Shown: positions 31,437 through 43,271, counted from the stretch's first letter. The stretch: 64,000 nucleotides of DNA from Acarospora socialis (GCA_025617375.2 JAMYGW020000010.1:682001-746000), one strand, 5' to 3'. The notes: generated from the sequence alone by a model not told the origin. Made by a program: numbers and translations.

Positions 31437-32432
31437 CTACTCCTCCTCCATCTCCACAAACTCAACAAACTCGCATCCGACTCGCTTGCCCAACAGAACA
31501 ATTTCCTGCGCCCTCTTCCTCACCTCCCACCAACATACTATCGACCCCAGGCCTCCCCACCCAGCCTCTTTCACCCAAGTCGTCGCTCCGTCCCTCCCTT
31601 CATCCCTCGCCTCTTCCACTCCCCGTCTCCTTCTCCACTTCCCCCAAGACCCACGGATCTTCAGCGCCAAAAAACCGGTTCCCAGCACCTTCCATTTCAA
31701 ATTCGACGCCCTTCCGCGACCTCATAGGAAACCAAATCAAGCGACCACACTACTCCAACCGCAGGGCTTTTGGAAGCGCGTGTCCGGTTTCCGTGCCGCT
31801 CCTGATTCGCCTTGTTCTGTTTCTCGTTCTTCTCGTTCTTGACCCTCGGTTGCTGCTTCTCCATTTACGGAACCCTCCCCTCGTACACTCGCATCCGCTC
31901 CAACGCCATCTTCCTCCTCCCCTACCATACATTTCGGCGATCCTGTTCCTGTTCGTAAGTTGAGGGGAACAGGGGCGGGAAGGTCAGAGTTAGGGCGAGT
32001 GTGGAGAGGGAGGGAGGGAGAGATGAGGAGGGGAGAAGAGGGTTGGAGACGTGCGGAAGTTGAGGGGTGAAGGAGGGGGCGGAGCAGGGAGTAGACGCTT
32101 GCGGGAGCTGGGTGCGTGCGGGGTGATGATCCTAGTGCGTTGGAGGAAGGTTCTGGTGCTAAAGAAGAACTTGAGTTTGACATTGCGATGGATGATTGCA
32201 TAAGAGGAGGCGAAGACGGGTGAGGTGTCTCGGTTGAAGGTTGCGGCAGGGAAGGCGGGGGAAGGAAAGGTGGATTGGGTATGGAGAAATATGTGCGATG
32301 ACGGAGCTTTCTCTTGCGACGAAAGGAATACGTGAGGATGTGCAGTCCTGCCCGTGTAGCTCGGTCTTGTGTTGTTGGTGTCCTGCGAACGGTCAAGCGC
32401 GAGATCGAACTATGCACATTGATACGCCCCAT
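31437..32432 (-). other. Unresolved coding region
   Basis: Two minus-strand open stretches: 31737-32432, of Ser/Pro-rich character (from a plausible start MSNSSSSLAPEPSS), and 31437-31700, which looks like real protein (KWKVLGTGFLALKIRGSWGK, VCWWEVRKRAQEIVLLGKRV, then GCEFVEFVEMEEE and stop). They could be two exons of one gene, but I found no splice pair that joins them in frame. The last 20 codons recur in degraded form at about 30130-30200, which supports a gene whose 3' end was included in the tandem duplication. No family was recognised. Confidence 0.35.
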
Positions 32433-32581
32433 GACATGCGTTTCGGAAAAGTATTACCATTTCTGCTGTGAGTGACATGTCCACACCAAATGAACCACGA
32501 GCCACACACACGAACCACGAACCATGAACCCACGAGAACCATGGAAACCCCGAAATGCCAACGCACCAAACCATTAAACCT

Positions 32582-33520
32582 TCACATGACAGTGCACCCG
32601 CCGCAACAGCCCCGATCGTTCTCTCGATCGCTCATCTCCATCTTATTCTGCGGCCCGTTGCCGCCCGCCTTGCCCGGGACACCGGACGGGTACGTCGACA
32701 TTTCCTTGTTATATCGGCGGATCTCGCGCACGATGTCGAAGAAGGCATTGTCAACGTTGATGCGCGACTTGGCCGAGGTCTCGATGAATTTGCAACCGAA
32801 TTGTCGGGCGACCGCTTCTCCCTCTACCACGCGGAAACCCCAGTCAGTCACCGGATCACGAAGAGCCCTCTTCTCGCGAGAGGGATGGAAGAGAGAGGCG
32901 AACCTTGCTTCGAGACCTGCCGATCGCCGTCCAGATCGCATTTGTTGCCGACGACGATAATGGGAAAGTAGTCCCTATCCTTGACGCGCAGTATCTGTTG
33001 CTGAAAGGTCATGATCTCCTCGAACGACTGCCGTGACGTTATCGAGTAGACGAGCAAGAAGCCCTCGCCCGTCCGCATGTACTGCTCCCTCATCGCCGAG
33101 TACTCCTCCTGTCCGGCCGTGTCGAGGACGTCCAGCAGCGCGACCTCATCGTCGATGACGCACTGCTTGCGGTACGAGTCTGCAACACACACGAATCGTC
33201 AATCGTCAATCCACCAATCCTCTCTCCCTTCCCTCTTCCCTCTCTAGCGTGTGTGGATAGTATAGGTAGAGTAGAATTGAATAACGCGCACCTTCGATGG
33301 TGGGGTCATATTCATCGACGAAATGACTCTGGATCAATTGGATCGTCAGGCACGATTTCCCCACGCCGCCACCCCCGACGACGACCAGCTTGTATTCCCT
33401 GAGAAACTTCATCGGCGAAGCGTAACCGGTCAGCACACGGACACAGCACACGTGGCGGACGGACAATTTGTTCTATTAATACGATTCTGATTTCGGAGTA
33501 AAACCCACTTTTGAAGCCAT
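32582..33520 (-). CDS. rasA: Ras GTPase (RasA/Ras1 orthologue)
   Basis: Exons 33509-33520, 33292-33406, 32904-33179 and 32582-32823, with introns of 102, 112 and 80 nt, give 214 aa. The first exon encodes only MASK. The protein reads [21 protein letters not shown]-loop GGGGVGKS (15-22), effector loop EYDPTIED, switch [19 protein letters not shown], the guanine-binding NKCD and ETSAK motifs, and a tail with CCGGC before the CaaX box CTVM. The tail fits palmitoylation plus farnesylation and plasma-membrane anchoring. It is nearly identical over the G domain to Aspergillus RasA, which controls growth polarity and development through cAMP/MAPK routes. An unusually long upstream region (1.5 kb) separates it from the next gene. 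Confidence 0.97.
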
Positions 33521-35017
33521 TGTGAAAAGCGTGTGCTTCTGGGTCGGTCAAAGCAATCTAAACCGTTTTCCTTTTGCCGGGCCCCTTGGATCGTGTCGTT
33601 CGTTCGTTCCACGCTGTCGGGCGCTTGTCGCTAAACGGTAGCGTAGGACCTACAAGCCACGGGAGCGTGGAGATGGGAGGCGTGGTATGTCTGGGGAAGT
33701 TGGAAGTTTGTCGTATGCGCGCGAAACGGTCGAGTTGCCGAAGGGTCTGGTGAGAGTTGGGCAGACACGCAGTCTGGTGGAAGCCGGGAGATTTCGCTCT
33801 GAACGGTCGTGGGTGTGAAGAGTAACGACGACGGGCGGCGCGATGTGACTCGATTTAGCTTGTGACGAGTGATTTGCTTTGAGCTTGGGTTGCGAATGCT
33901 AGAAATGAGTGAGAGTTGTGATTGATTCGAAGTCGAGATAATGGTGTGCAGCAACTCGCTACCTTCACGGAGTAAAGTACGATTACAGCCTCAGCCAAGC
34001 TTACCATGTATGGTGACGGCAGGGGTGAGATTTCTCCACGGCCCCCCATTGCGAGGCTACGAAGGTAGGAGTACTACCTTTTCATTTGTTATTCACTGTG
34101 TGTACTATGTAGTAGAGTAGGTGTATCTTAGGCACGGGGCCGTTCAGCTTTCCTAAAGCAGGATTGGGAAATCCTCCTCCGTGCTCTTAACGTTAAGGGA
34201 ATCATTGCAGAGAAAGAAGCTAAACTGTTTGTGAGCTCGCCACCGGTACCATAGTTCTATACGAGAATGGAACAAGGTGCAGATGAGGAACTGATGATCA
34301 TCTTTCACATACAGTAGTGTTCACGTCTCAGTCTACGAGTAAGATGTCTAGCTAATTCTACACTCGTTTTCCGGCGGTTGAACTACGAGGAGATGAGATG
34401 AGTATCTTGTAATCTGCAAATCCTGACAGAGGACAGAGGTCTAGCCACGTTTCTTGCCTTTCCCTCCGCGGTCGAGAACGTACCAAGCTGAATGGTACGT
34501 ACAGTCAAACATCCAGGTCCGCCATACCCGCACCCGGTGAAAGAAAGAAAAATATGGGCTCCCGTCCCGGGAAGTTACTGCACTACAAACTCAAACATCA
34601 GGTGAGATTGATAGATTTACGGATGACGGATTGACCAACAAAGAACCCCATCTCGAAGCTAGAACAAGACATGTTCCAGATCTACAGCTCCTATGTGCAA
34701 GTTTGAGTACGGGTAGTCGTTCCGGCTCGATTGGGACGGCAGAAGAATGGGTCGAGATTCCAAGATCTTCACTGCCATGTGGAAAGATTAGATTAGCTTT
34801 CGGGAAAGGTCGTGGTGGCTTGGTCTTGGCACGCCATTCGCTCCACTTCGATGGCCACTCACAATGAGCTTGGCCTGCCATCGTGAACGGTTTGGCCAAA
34901 CTACGGATTCATCTGAAGATAGCATATGAAGACATCTGTCTCAGAGTTGCAGTCCGAACATTCTCTACACGACAGTGAAAATATATACAGGTTCACGTAG
35001 GGACGAAAATCCAAGCC
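33521..35017. other. Long upstream region of rasA
   Basis: No recognised gene. A minus-strand frame of 107 codons (33631-33954) lies 110-430 bp upstream of the rasA start and could act as an upstream reading frame if the leader is long. It has no family similarity. The frame 34591-34899 is likewise unsupported. Confidence 0.4.
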
Positions 35018-36121
35018 CTAGCTCTCCTTGTCCTCTTCGAACCCCTCATCAGCCTCGTCCTCTGCCATCACCTTGACGCCGTCTACATTCTTCTCCACTT
35101 CGGGGATCAGACTGTCCATATACTCCTTATCTCGTCCCACCAGCGTCACGGTATTCCGCCCTTTGCCCCATCGTGGGTAACTGCCAACCTTGATGCCTTT
35201 GGGCTCCACTTTCGCCGCCAGTTCGGTCAAGTATGGAGCAACCGCACTCTCCGCCATCGGCGTAGAGAACAACAACCTGTATATGCCTTTCCCTTCTGGA
35301 TCTGCTAACCGGGCCATCAAGATCGGCTTCAGCCCGTCGAGAAGCTGCGTAAATAACCTCGGGACCCCGGGTAATATGTGTAAGTTCCCGTTGACGACGC
35401 TAATCGGCACCCATAATTGCTCGTCGACAAACAACACCTGATTGTTGGCATCCCTCGACTCGTCCGTCGGTAGTTCGATCATGCGCAGCTTGGCCGTCAA
35501 AGCTGGCGACGGCACGTCCCATGAGAAATTTGGCTGTGAAGGATGTGGCTTGGAGAGCTTTTTCATCCGCCTCAGTGCATCGTCATGGAGCTTCAGCTTC
35601 AGGTTGAAGGCTTTGGCGATTGATTGATACGTGATATCGTCGTGTCTGTTCGGGGAAGGCCTTGAGTTGCTTTGCCTACGGCTCGAGGCATGAGGCTACT
35701 GACGTTGGTCCAATCCCTCCACTCGTGACAACAAAATCGTAGTTTTCACTCATCCGTCTCGCTGCCTCGATGATCTCCGCTTCGTCATCTGCAATGACCT
35801 CTATCCGCTTCAGGTTGATGCCGAGGGAGAAGCAGAACTTGGCAAAGTATGCGGAGTTGGTGTCAACAGTCTATGTATGTTCCCATCAGCGTAAGATGAC
35901 CCTGCTATCGTGCCCGTGGCTTTTCCTACCTTGCCGCCTAGCACCTCGTCCCCAATGATGATACATCCCGCGGTGTGAATCATTCGTTTGGACCTTTCCT
36001 CCGCTGACGTCGACATGATGGCGGGTCCGAAGTTCACTCTCGACGCTGCAGCAGATCGATGAGCGTAGTTAGGGAGCGGACGAGACAGATGCCGAGCCAA
36101 TTGATTCAGCCTTGCAAACAT
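35018..36121 (-). CDS. Molybdopterin-binding-fold protein (MoCF / CinA-like), possible mitochondrial leader
   Basis: Exons 35930-36121, 35704-35870 and 35018-35645, with introns of 59 and 58 nt, give 328 aa. The fold is shown by CIIIGDEVLGGKTVDTNSAY, LKRIEVIADDEAEI, and FVVTSGGIGPTHDDITYQSI, the usual MoCF_biosynth / CinA amino-terminal pattern. A helical carboxy part follows, with HILPGVPRLFTQLL. This single-domain eukaryotic form is not the molybdopterin adenylyltransferase fusion itself, and its substrate is unclear. The first 35 residues (MFARLNQLARHLSRPLPNYA...) are Arg-rich and amphipathic without acidic residues, like a mitochondrial presequence. A second in-frame start at 36016 (MSTSAEERSK) would give a form without it. 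It is head to head with GMF1. Confidence 0.87.
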
Positions 36122-36442
36122 CGAAAGCCTGAGAGATGTCTAGACCGGTATCTCATGAGAACACATATGTATATGCTGTACGTTTCGTGCATACAAATCG
36201 CGGATCAATCTTAAAGATGTGGGGAACTCCGGAGGCGCGCCGCACCAGATAGGCGAGATACACCTACCATCCTCCGGGATCGATGACACGATCTCCCATC
36301 ATTACCTAATCCTGCTTCCGAACACACATCGACCATCCCCCAACTCGGAGGCCTGCCTCGCAAATAATAGGACGAGACATCTCAAACATGGCAAGCAACA
36401 ATCTCCGCTCCAAACATCCCGAAGCACGATAACTGACCCAGC
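36122..36442. promoter_or_regulatory. Divergent promoter region between the MoCF-like gene and GMF1
   Basis: 321 bp between two diverging start codons. No clear TATA element. It must contain both promoters unless the leaders overlap. Confidence 0.5.
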
Positions 36443-37089
36443 ATGCAGGCATCCGAATCGAGGCTATACACCTTCACCCCCGAGACGAAAGAGAAGCTGC
36501 GGAAATTCCGGCTCGGGACGTCGCGCGCCAAAGACCCTCAGGCAGTCATTTGTACGTAGTGAGGACGAGAGGAGATCACCTATGCAGGTAGCCGCGGGCC
36601 TTGCCTTTTCTCGGCCACCACCCACTCCAGTTCGTTCGTTCATGCACCTGCCCGCTGACTTGCTGCGGCCCTTCCCTCGCGCAGACCAGATCGACAAGCA
36701 GACCCTGGAGATCGCCCCGGCGGACGAGGAGACGTACGATAATCTGCAGGACTTGGCGGACGAGCTGCCGGATCACTCGCCGCGATACGTGCTGCTGAGC
36801 TATCCGCTGACATTGGTACGGTACAAGGTTACGCGCAGGTGACGAGTTTATGACAGGAAGACATGCGGACATGGAGGACAGGCTGACGGACATGCAGCCC
36901 TCAGGCCGGTTGTCAGTACCCTACGTGCTACTCTACTACCTACCGGTGACGTGTAACGCCGAGTTACGGATGCTATACGCCGGTGCGAAAGAGCTGATGA
37001 GGAATACGGCCGAGGCGGGGAGGGTGATTGAGCTCGAGAGCGCGGAGGAGCTGGAGAAGATCGAGGCGAGGCTCGCAGGCGAGCAATGA
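36443..37089 (+). CDS. GMF1: Glia maturation factor homologue (ADF-H domain, Arp2/3 debranching)
   Basis: Exons 36443-36551, 36685-36815 and 36898-37089, with introns of 133 and 82 nt, give 143 aa. The sequence runs SRLYTFTPETKEKLRKFRLG, TSRAKDPQAVIYQIDKQTLE, LADELPDHSPRYVLLSYPLT, then after the last junction LPSGRLSVPYVLLYYLPVT and MLYAGAKELMRNTAEAGRVI. This is the complete ADF-homology fold of GMF. GMF binds Arp2/3 and removes actin branches; yeast Gmf1/Aim7 does the same. Length and exon boundaries fit the family, with no abnormal features. Confidence 0.95.
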
Positions 37090-38706
37090 CCCATCCTGAG
37101 GTTTTGGGGGCCACTCTGTTTCAAGTGTTTCAGCACCCGCGGCGGTTAGGCTACTGTATGGTTGTGTGTGTGGTGGTCGAAGGGTTCTTGCATAGTTAGG
37201 GGTTCACCAGGGTGTATGTCGGGAGTAGATCCTTTCCTTGATGTATGGGGGTGCCTTAGTCTCCCCAGCCACGATAATAGAGCGTCCGTTCTATTGCAGC
37301 GCCAAACACTCGGGTCTTGCCACGCTCCGGAGATCAAACGATGCGGGACCAGGTTGACGGACTGAGCATTAAGATGATCGTCGGTCCTAATTTCAACGAC
37401 ATCGACCTGAACCGGTGTCGTGGCTTTGGAGCCCACGTCCGTCGATCCAGTCCCACGGTAAGGCTGTAGTTTAAGACAACGACATCCGAAACTGTTACCT
37501 TCACATTTCCTAATCCCATCTCATGGCAACCATTAAAACCTCCTGCACTTTCCAAGACAACGACGTCCAGGGCAAATACACCCTCTCTCCATGTCTTCTA
37601 ATATCTTGTCGCGTCACATCCCAGGTCATATAAACGTAAACCGCCTCCACCGCGAGTTCCTCCTCTCCGTCAGCCGTCCATACCCGCTTTCCCTATCCTC
37701 GCACCTCCCCGCCCTGAATCAGACCATGCTAAAAACTCGAGAACACGCTTCTACGCACCACCAGGTGACAGCGGACAAGGCAAGACCGCAATGAGGCAAG
37801 AAACCAAAATAGATCCCATCGTGCCCATGACAAACACACAGCGAAACTTGCGAGCTATATCCATACAGATACCTTCTCCACATATGATGACAATGAACGA
37901 TGACAATGGACATCGTTCACCGAGGAGATCCTATTCGGGGTTCGAGGCCCCGAACCTAATAGCGCCGTTCGAAAGAAGCAAAAACCTCAAAAAGCAAAAA
38001 AAGTAAAAAAGGCGACAATGCGCTCTGAGCAGCTTCTTATCGCTCACTCGGAGGAGTTTGCTGTCATTTACATAAGGTCTCGTAGGACTATCCGATATCA
38101 CACCGTGATGATGGCCATTGACAGTATACCGATTTTCCCCCCGTGCCAGATGGGCACCTGCCCTCTCACGCAGCATCCGAAGAACCGAACCAGATCAAAC
38201 ATGCGAACTCGGACGGATTAGGTCGTGGTCAGGAATCCGTCGACCGTTGCCATGGAGCTTGGGGCTTGATTAGATCACGAGTTAGGGAGACAACCGGGAA
38301 CGGAAACTAAATTGGGGCGAATTCATATTTAAACATCGGATGGTTACAAAAGTTGGTGAATTATCCTCGTGCAAAAAGAGTTATACCAGTGGTTTTGTTT
38401 CACATCACAGAATTCCGGATAAAGAATCGTGCACATAGGTTGGTTAAAATGAATGTACTATTTCTCCGTATATACTACCATCGATGACGGTTAAACAGCT
38501 ACATACATTGGTGCTCGAGACAGGAAAGGGGTTAATGATCGAATCAATGCTTCCGTCTGAGAGAAGAGAAGAGACTTGGCTGACTATTCCCCCGAACGAA
38601 AACATTTCCTTCCCCGTCGTTGTGTAATCACGTTTACACAGTAGTCCACGTTTGGAGGAGCGCGCGGGCGTTACGAAACCACGGCCGAGCTCCGAACGGT
38701 GGGCAT
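37090..38706. other. 1.6-kb region without a recognised gene
   Basis: Between the end of GMF1 and the end of the hydrophobin gene (convergent). Short frames only. An A-rich patch lies at 37979-38010. Nothing else was supported. Confidence 0.4.
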
Positions 38707-39144
38707 CTAGAGGACGATGGGGCAGACATTGCCCACGTTGACAAGGCCAGTCTGGATGTGATTCGTTAGCGGTCTGGGTTACGAGATGACGAGATAGAGA
38801 TAGAAACTCACCTGGGTACCGCTCTGGCAGCAAGCAACCTGGGTGCTGCAAACCTGGTTGATTGGGAGAACGGAGAGGACTGTGGCATGGTCAGTTCTGA
38901 TGTGTTTGCAACTTGGACTGGAGCGCAGCGCATAAGACTCACCGTCAATGGAGACACAGTTGATACCGATGGGGATGCCGATGAGGCCAGCGACCGACTT
39001 CGAGACGGAGTCACAGCATGAGAGCTTCTGGTTGTTACCGCACTTCTGGGAAGCCTTCTGCGACGGGGTGGTGCGCTCCTCAAGGACGGGGCTGGCGATG
39101 GCAGCAGCGGCGAAGGCGGCAACAGCGAGGATGGAGAATTGCAT
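38707..39144 (-). CDS. Class I hydrophobin
   Basis: Exons 38943-39144, 38812-38879 and 38707-38751, with introns of 63 and 60 nt, give 104 aa. There is a signal peptide (MQFSILAVAAFAAAAIASPV) and eight cysteines in the hydrophobin order: C-x7-CC-x18-C-x14-C-x5-CC-x14-C, seen as KCGNNQKLSCC, INCVSID, VCSTQVACCQSG and GNVCPIVL. Spacing is nearer class I than class II. Hydrophobins coat aerial hyphae and conidia with an amphipathic film and lower surface tension. Two of the three exons would be missed by a single-frame reading, because the last exon adds only 14 residues including the eighth cysteine. A TATA box lies about 130 bp upstream. Confidence 0.94.
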
Positions 39145-39271
39145 CTTGATTTTGGTTGGGGGTTTTGGGATTGGAAATCCGAAAATTGTTTGAGTGTTTG
39201 TTGAAAGTGTTAATTGTTTGAAAGACTGGTTGATGGCTGGATGAGGATCGTCAATGGGGGAGGAGAAGGGC

Positions 39272-39281
39272 CCTTATATAG
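39272..39281 (-). promoter_or_regulatory. TATA box of the hydrophobin gene
   Basis: On the minus strand the sequence reads CTATATAAGG, a canonical TATA element about 130 bp upstream of the hydrophobin start codon. This fits a strongly regulated gene. Confidence 0.6.
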
Positions 39282-40971
39282 ACATCTGGACATACGGAAA
39301 GGACTCAGATGAGGTTCGACTGCGTGGTTCTCAGCTTCTCAGCTTCGACGTCATCGCCAGTGCCTGTGAGACCGAATACCGGTTTGCTGCAGGTGAACGC
39401 AGAGCCCTCCCTGGACCTTACTGCACGCATGCAGGACGAACTCAAATGAAGAGCTTGGAAACGGCATCAGGAGACGAAGGCAGAATCCAAGAGCCAAGCA
39501 TTCCGCGGCTTCTGGGAAACTCTGAGGCCAACCAACATCGCCAATGCACCGCCGGCATGTTTTTGAGACACATATATTTCCTTTAGTGTGTGATGCTGCT
39601 GCAGAGACCAATATGCGTCGTGGTGGCGATGACAACGACAGGTCATTCTTTCCTCCGCCGATGCGTCGGATCGTATGGAAGACATTGGAAGTTGCGGTAT
39701 GTTCAGCCCTCCACGACAACGCGCCAATATCAAGTATTTTGGACGCAGTTACACCTGAGGCCTGACGGGACAACTAGATCAGGTTAATCGCTTTTGACCA
39801 CCCTGCATATGTCGCAGGCTACACCCTACCCAATGGCTGGTCTCTTGGACCATATCAGGCTGCCAATAACACGCCACCGCAACGCCTCCTATATCTCGTG
39901 TTAATTTGCGCTCCCAATCGACTGTTTGGATGAAGTCTATTCGTTCAAGTGGTAGGATGGCTGGCTTCGTCAGGGCAGCCAAATCTTGTGTCAGGTCCCA
40001 CCAATGTTCTGCGCAAGATCCTACTGGCTTGCCATCTCTGGCCCCCGGACCCCTCGCTTGTTGAACCAAGCCCTGAATCGGGAAGCTTTACGTTGTGAAA
40101 TTGCGGCACGGGCGCCACCGCGCCAAGAACTGGCTAAAAGCGGACCTCATCAGCTCTTCCCCATACGCCCGCTACGTCGGCCGACGAACTGAAGAAGTGG
40201 CGCTTGTGGAAAGTATGGTCTTTCAAGCGCCAGGCTCGATCGAAATCAGTCCGCAATGTTTCAAAGCATGTAACCATTCCAATAGCTTAACGGGCGCACG
40301 CTTAGAGAGGAGCTGTTGATGCTACCGCTTGCTTTCCGTGGCGACCATTCCAAGGGGGCGGTCCGTTCGATGGGATAGTCAAGCCCATGGTTGTCGCACG
40401 ATAGGCCTCTCAGAGCGTGATCGTTCCTGTAGATCGCGGACCCACCCTCAAGTGACCGGACCCCAGGACACACGCCACCAGCTGGCCCGAGCCGCGAGTC
40501 CGGTTTCCCGACTCGATCAGGGTCCGTTGGGCACCCAATACGAGCATGGAGCAAAACGGGCGAGCGGCGGATATAGGCCGACGAAGGCTGTACGGTTTCG
40601 GTCCCGCAGGATGTGTGGGGTGGAAGCGCGGCTCGCGGCACGTGGTACTGTCCAAAGGCAGAGGCGCGATGTCGGGCCTCACCCTCTCACGGGCGAGGGC
40701 GATTCCCGCGCGGACAATAACGCGCATTCATGACATCGGTGGCGTGCTGGGCATTGCTTTGAGGCCCTTCTGACCCTTCCAGGCTGTGCCGGCGGGACTT
40801 CCCTCTTCATGCACCTGTCAGCTCCCGACCCTGCTTTCGGTGATTTGGGAGAAAGTGTGTTCTGGTCGATCTTTTACCGGAATCGGAGATTTCGGACGAG
40901 AGTCCAATGCGAACCTGCTCTGCTCGAAACTGTAAACTATAAACCTTTTAGCCGTCCAGCGGCAGTGCATT

Positions 40972-40995
40972 GCAGCAGCAGCAGCAGCAGCAGCA
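40972..40995 (+). repeat. (GCA)8 microsatellite
   Basis: Eight tandem GCA units in an intergenic setting, followed by TCATC. Confidence 0.9.
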
Positions 40996-41409
40996 TCATC
41001 GGTGCAGGAGGGTGTTGAGTATACGTTGGCTGTCGGAGGAGATGGTGCATGCAGCTAGCCCCACACCACAAGTGTCAGAGCAGCATGGAAGACAGGTGAC
41101 AACGGCCAATAGCCTGTCGCATCAAGCACTGAGGTGGCGCCATCATCTCATCTCGCCTTACCAAGAATAGGCACCAAGGAACTTACCATGTACTCGTAGA
41201 AAGCGAGCTTGAAGCGTGAGCGACCACACCAACACCTTTTCCCAGTACTCTAAATCTTAACGATACGAGCTGGCTGAAGAATCAGACTCGGACTAGAAGA
41301 ACGCCATACCAAAAGAGGAAGACCGACGTGGTGGCAAGGCTTCACGGCTCCACGGCTTCACGGGCTTCGCGGCTCGCTGCCAAAAGGAGAGGCAAATGAC
41401 TGGAAAGCT

Positions 41410-41965
41410 TAAGGTACCAGTACCTTAGGCTATAAGCTATTAGCAAGCACGAAGTACTATGTACAATGCGCAACTAAGGTACCTTAAGTACCTATTCAGT
41501 ATGAATTCTGAGTACGGGGTACCTTAGTAACGTACCTTAGGTACATACAACTAATACCTTATTGTTGAGCTGACGTGGCGTGATTGATGGGGGAAAGGAC
41601 AGCGAAAGGTCTTGGTACCTTGTAGGCCATCGGTTTAGGTAAGGTTGAGAGATTAAGGTTAATACTGGCGGGTGATCACGGACGGTTCGTACCGCCTCAA
41701 TCGCTTATTCAAGCTCCATGCGGAGAGAGACCCTTGGATTGTTGACCCTTTAAGGTACATGTACATAGCACCTATACGAGGAGTGGGGACACTCAGCTAC
41801 ACATATGTGAGCTACTACCTTAGGTACGTCACCAAGATCCTTTCGTGAGGGAAGTCAAGTGGCAGGTAAGTACGAGTCACTCATTTTCGGATTGATGATA
41901 GGTAATAAGGTATGCCCCCCTTTACCCCTTCAGTCGGTGATAGGTATATGCGAAGTAAAGGTACA
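41410..41965. repeat. Island of GTAC-centred palindromic words
   Basis: Short self-complementary words recur about a dozen times: AAGGTACC, ACCTTAGGTAC, AGGTACCTTAAGTACCT, GTACATGTAC-like and AGTACT. Spacing is irregular and there is no single repeat unit. Similar words occur in smaller patches at about 2480, 18400, 20800, 25700, 26050 and 63700. No coding frame runs through it. Confidence 0.7.
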
Positions 41966-43271
41966 TTATGTGACAGGAGGAAACCTTGCTGATTCGCTGC
42001 ACCGACGGTATGTGTTGTAAGTGTCATTTCGCACTACTCGTCGAGTAGGCATTCAGCGCCAACTGGGTTGGTTATTCTGAGTAGCAACCCACCCGCTGAG
42101 GAGCTACCATTCGTCCAAGCAAAAGCCTCTTCCTCATCACTCCCCAGCTTCTTCTTTGCTGTTCGATGTCATCACCTATTTGCGCATATGGTCCTGCTCA
42201 TTGCGTCTGCTCGGCCGAAGGATTGGTCGCATTTGGTCGGAATGAATAATTGGCTTAGTTATGACTTTTGCTTCTTCGACGATGATATTTTCGGTCAGCT
42301 GAAGGTTCGTCTTCCAACTGTCTCCCACCTCGAATGTCTTCGTGCAACACAAACCAAGGAAAGATACTTGCATCTCACGCACAAACTCTAACTTCTACCC
42401 TCCCAGTCTGTCTTTATGTGATTCCGGGCTGTCCGTGGAGCACAGAGAAGTGGCCCCATACTCTACACCCTGGCCTAGCTGTGTGGTCATGCTGCTTGAG
42501 CATCGATACCTCCAGCAACACGTTCCTTCGATGTGCCTTCAAGGATATTCGAAGTACAGCTGAGTAATATCTCCTTGTTGGGTCCCGCGTGTTATATCCT
42601 GGTGGGTTATATCAGCACTTAAACCCCGCATTGATCAGCATCAGAACGGACGAGTATTGGATGAATATCTGCCAGCCGAATCAAAGCGGACCCCAAATGA
42701 TGCACCGACGCAAAACTATATATCGAATACCAGATCCTGCCAGTCCCCATGGGAACAGCTGCAACGCCGACCTCCTATTGACAGGCAATGCGACGCGGGA
42801 TCGGCATCCCAGTCGACGGGGACTGCCTTTCACTTGAGCCCGGTTGAACGGCACCGACTCGGAGAGTGCGATCTTGACGGAATTCCATCTCCTCGATACT
42901 TTTTTTGCCCCAAAGGCCAGAGTCCTGCAATGCAAGCACCCGCTTGGCACTGTTGCACGACTCGTGGCGAAAAGGTCCTGAGTACTGCTCGATGATCGAC
43001 TATACCTTACGAATCCTTCGATCGGCATCAGCAGTAAGAATTGGCACAGCTGCGTTTCCCATTGTAGGATTGGGAAAGAGATCGACCCCTTTGGACCGAA
43101 CCCGGTCTCGGTGATTACTCAATTCGGTGTCCTCCAGGTCCGTCGTGCCAGATCGCACAGCATAAACCCAATATAAATTAACTGCATTGGTCGTTTCTAA
43201 GACTTGGAAACGGGGCCTGATGCATTCCGCTTCAGCCCAGATCAAATCAGGCCGAGGTTAGTTCGAGGCGC

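Noticed and set aside
31486-31842. 118-codon plus-strand frame
   Set aside because: Pro/Ser-rich antisense of a minus-strand stretch that looks more protein-like. No start context or similarity.
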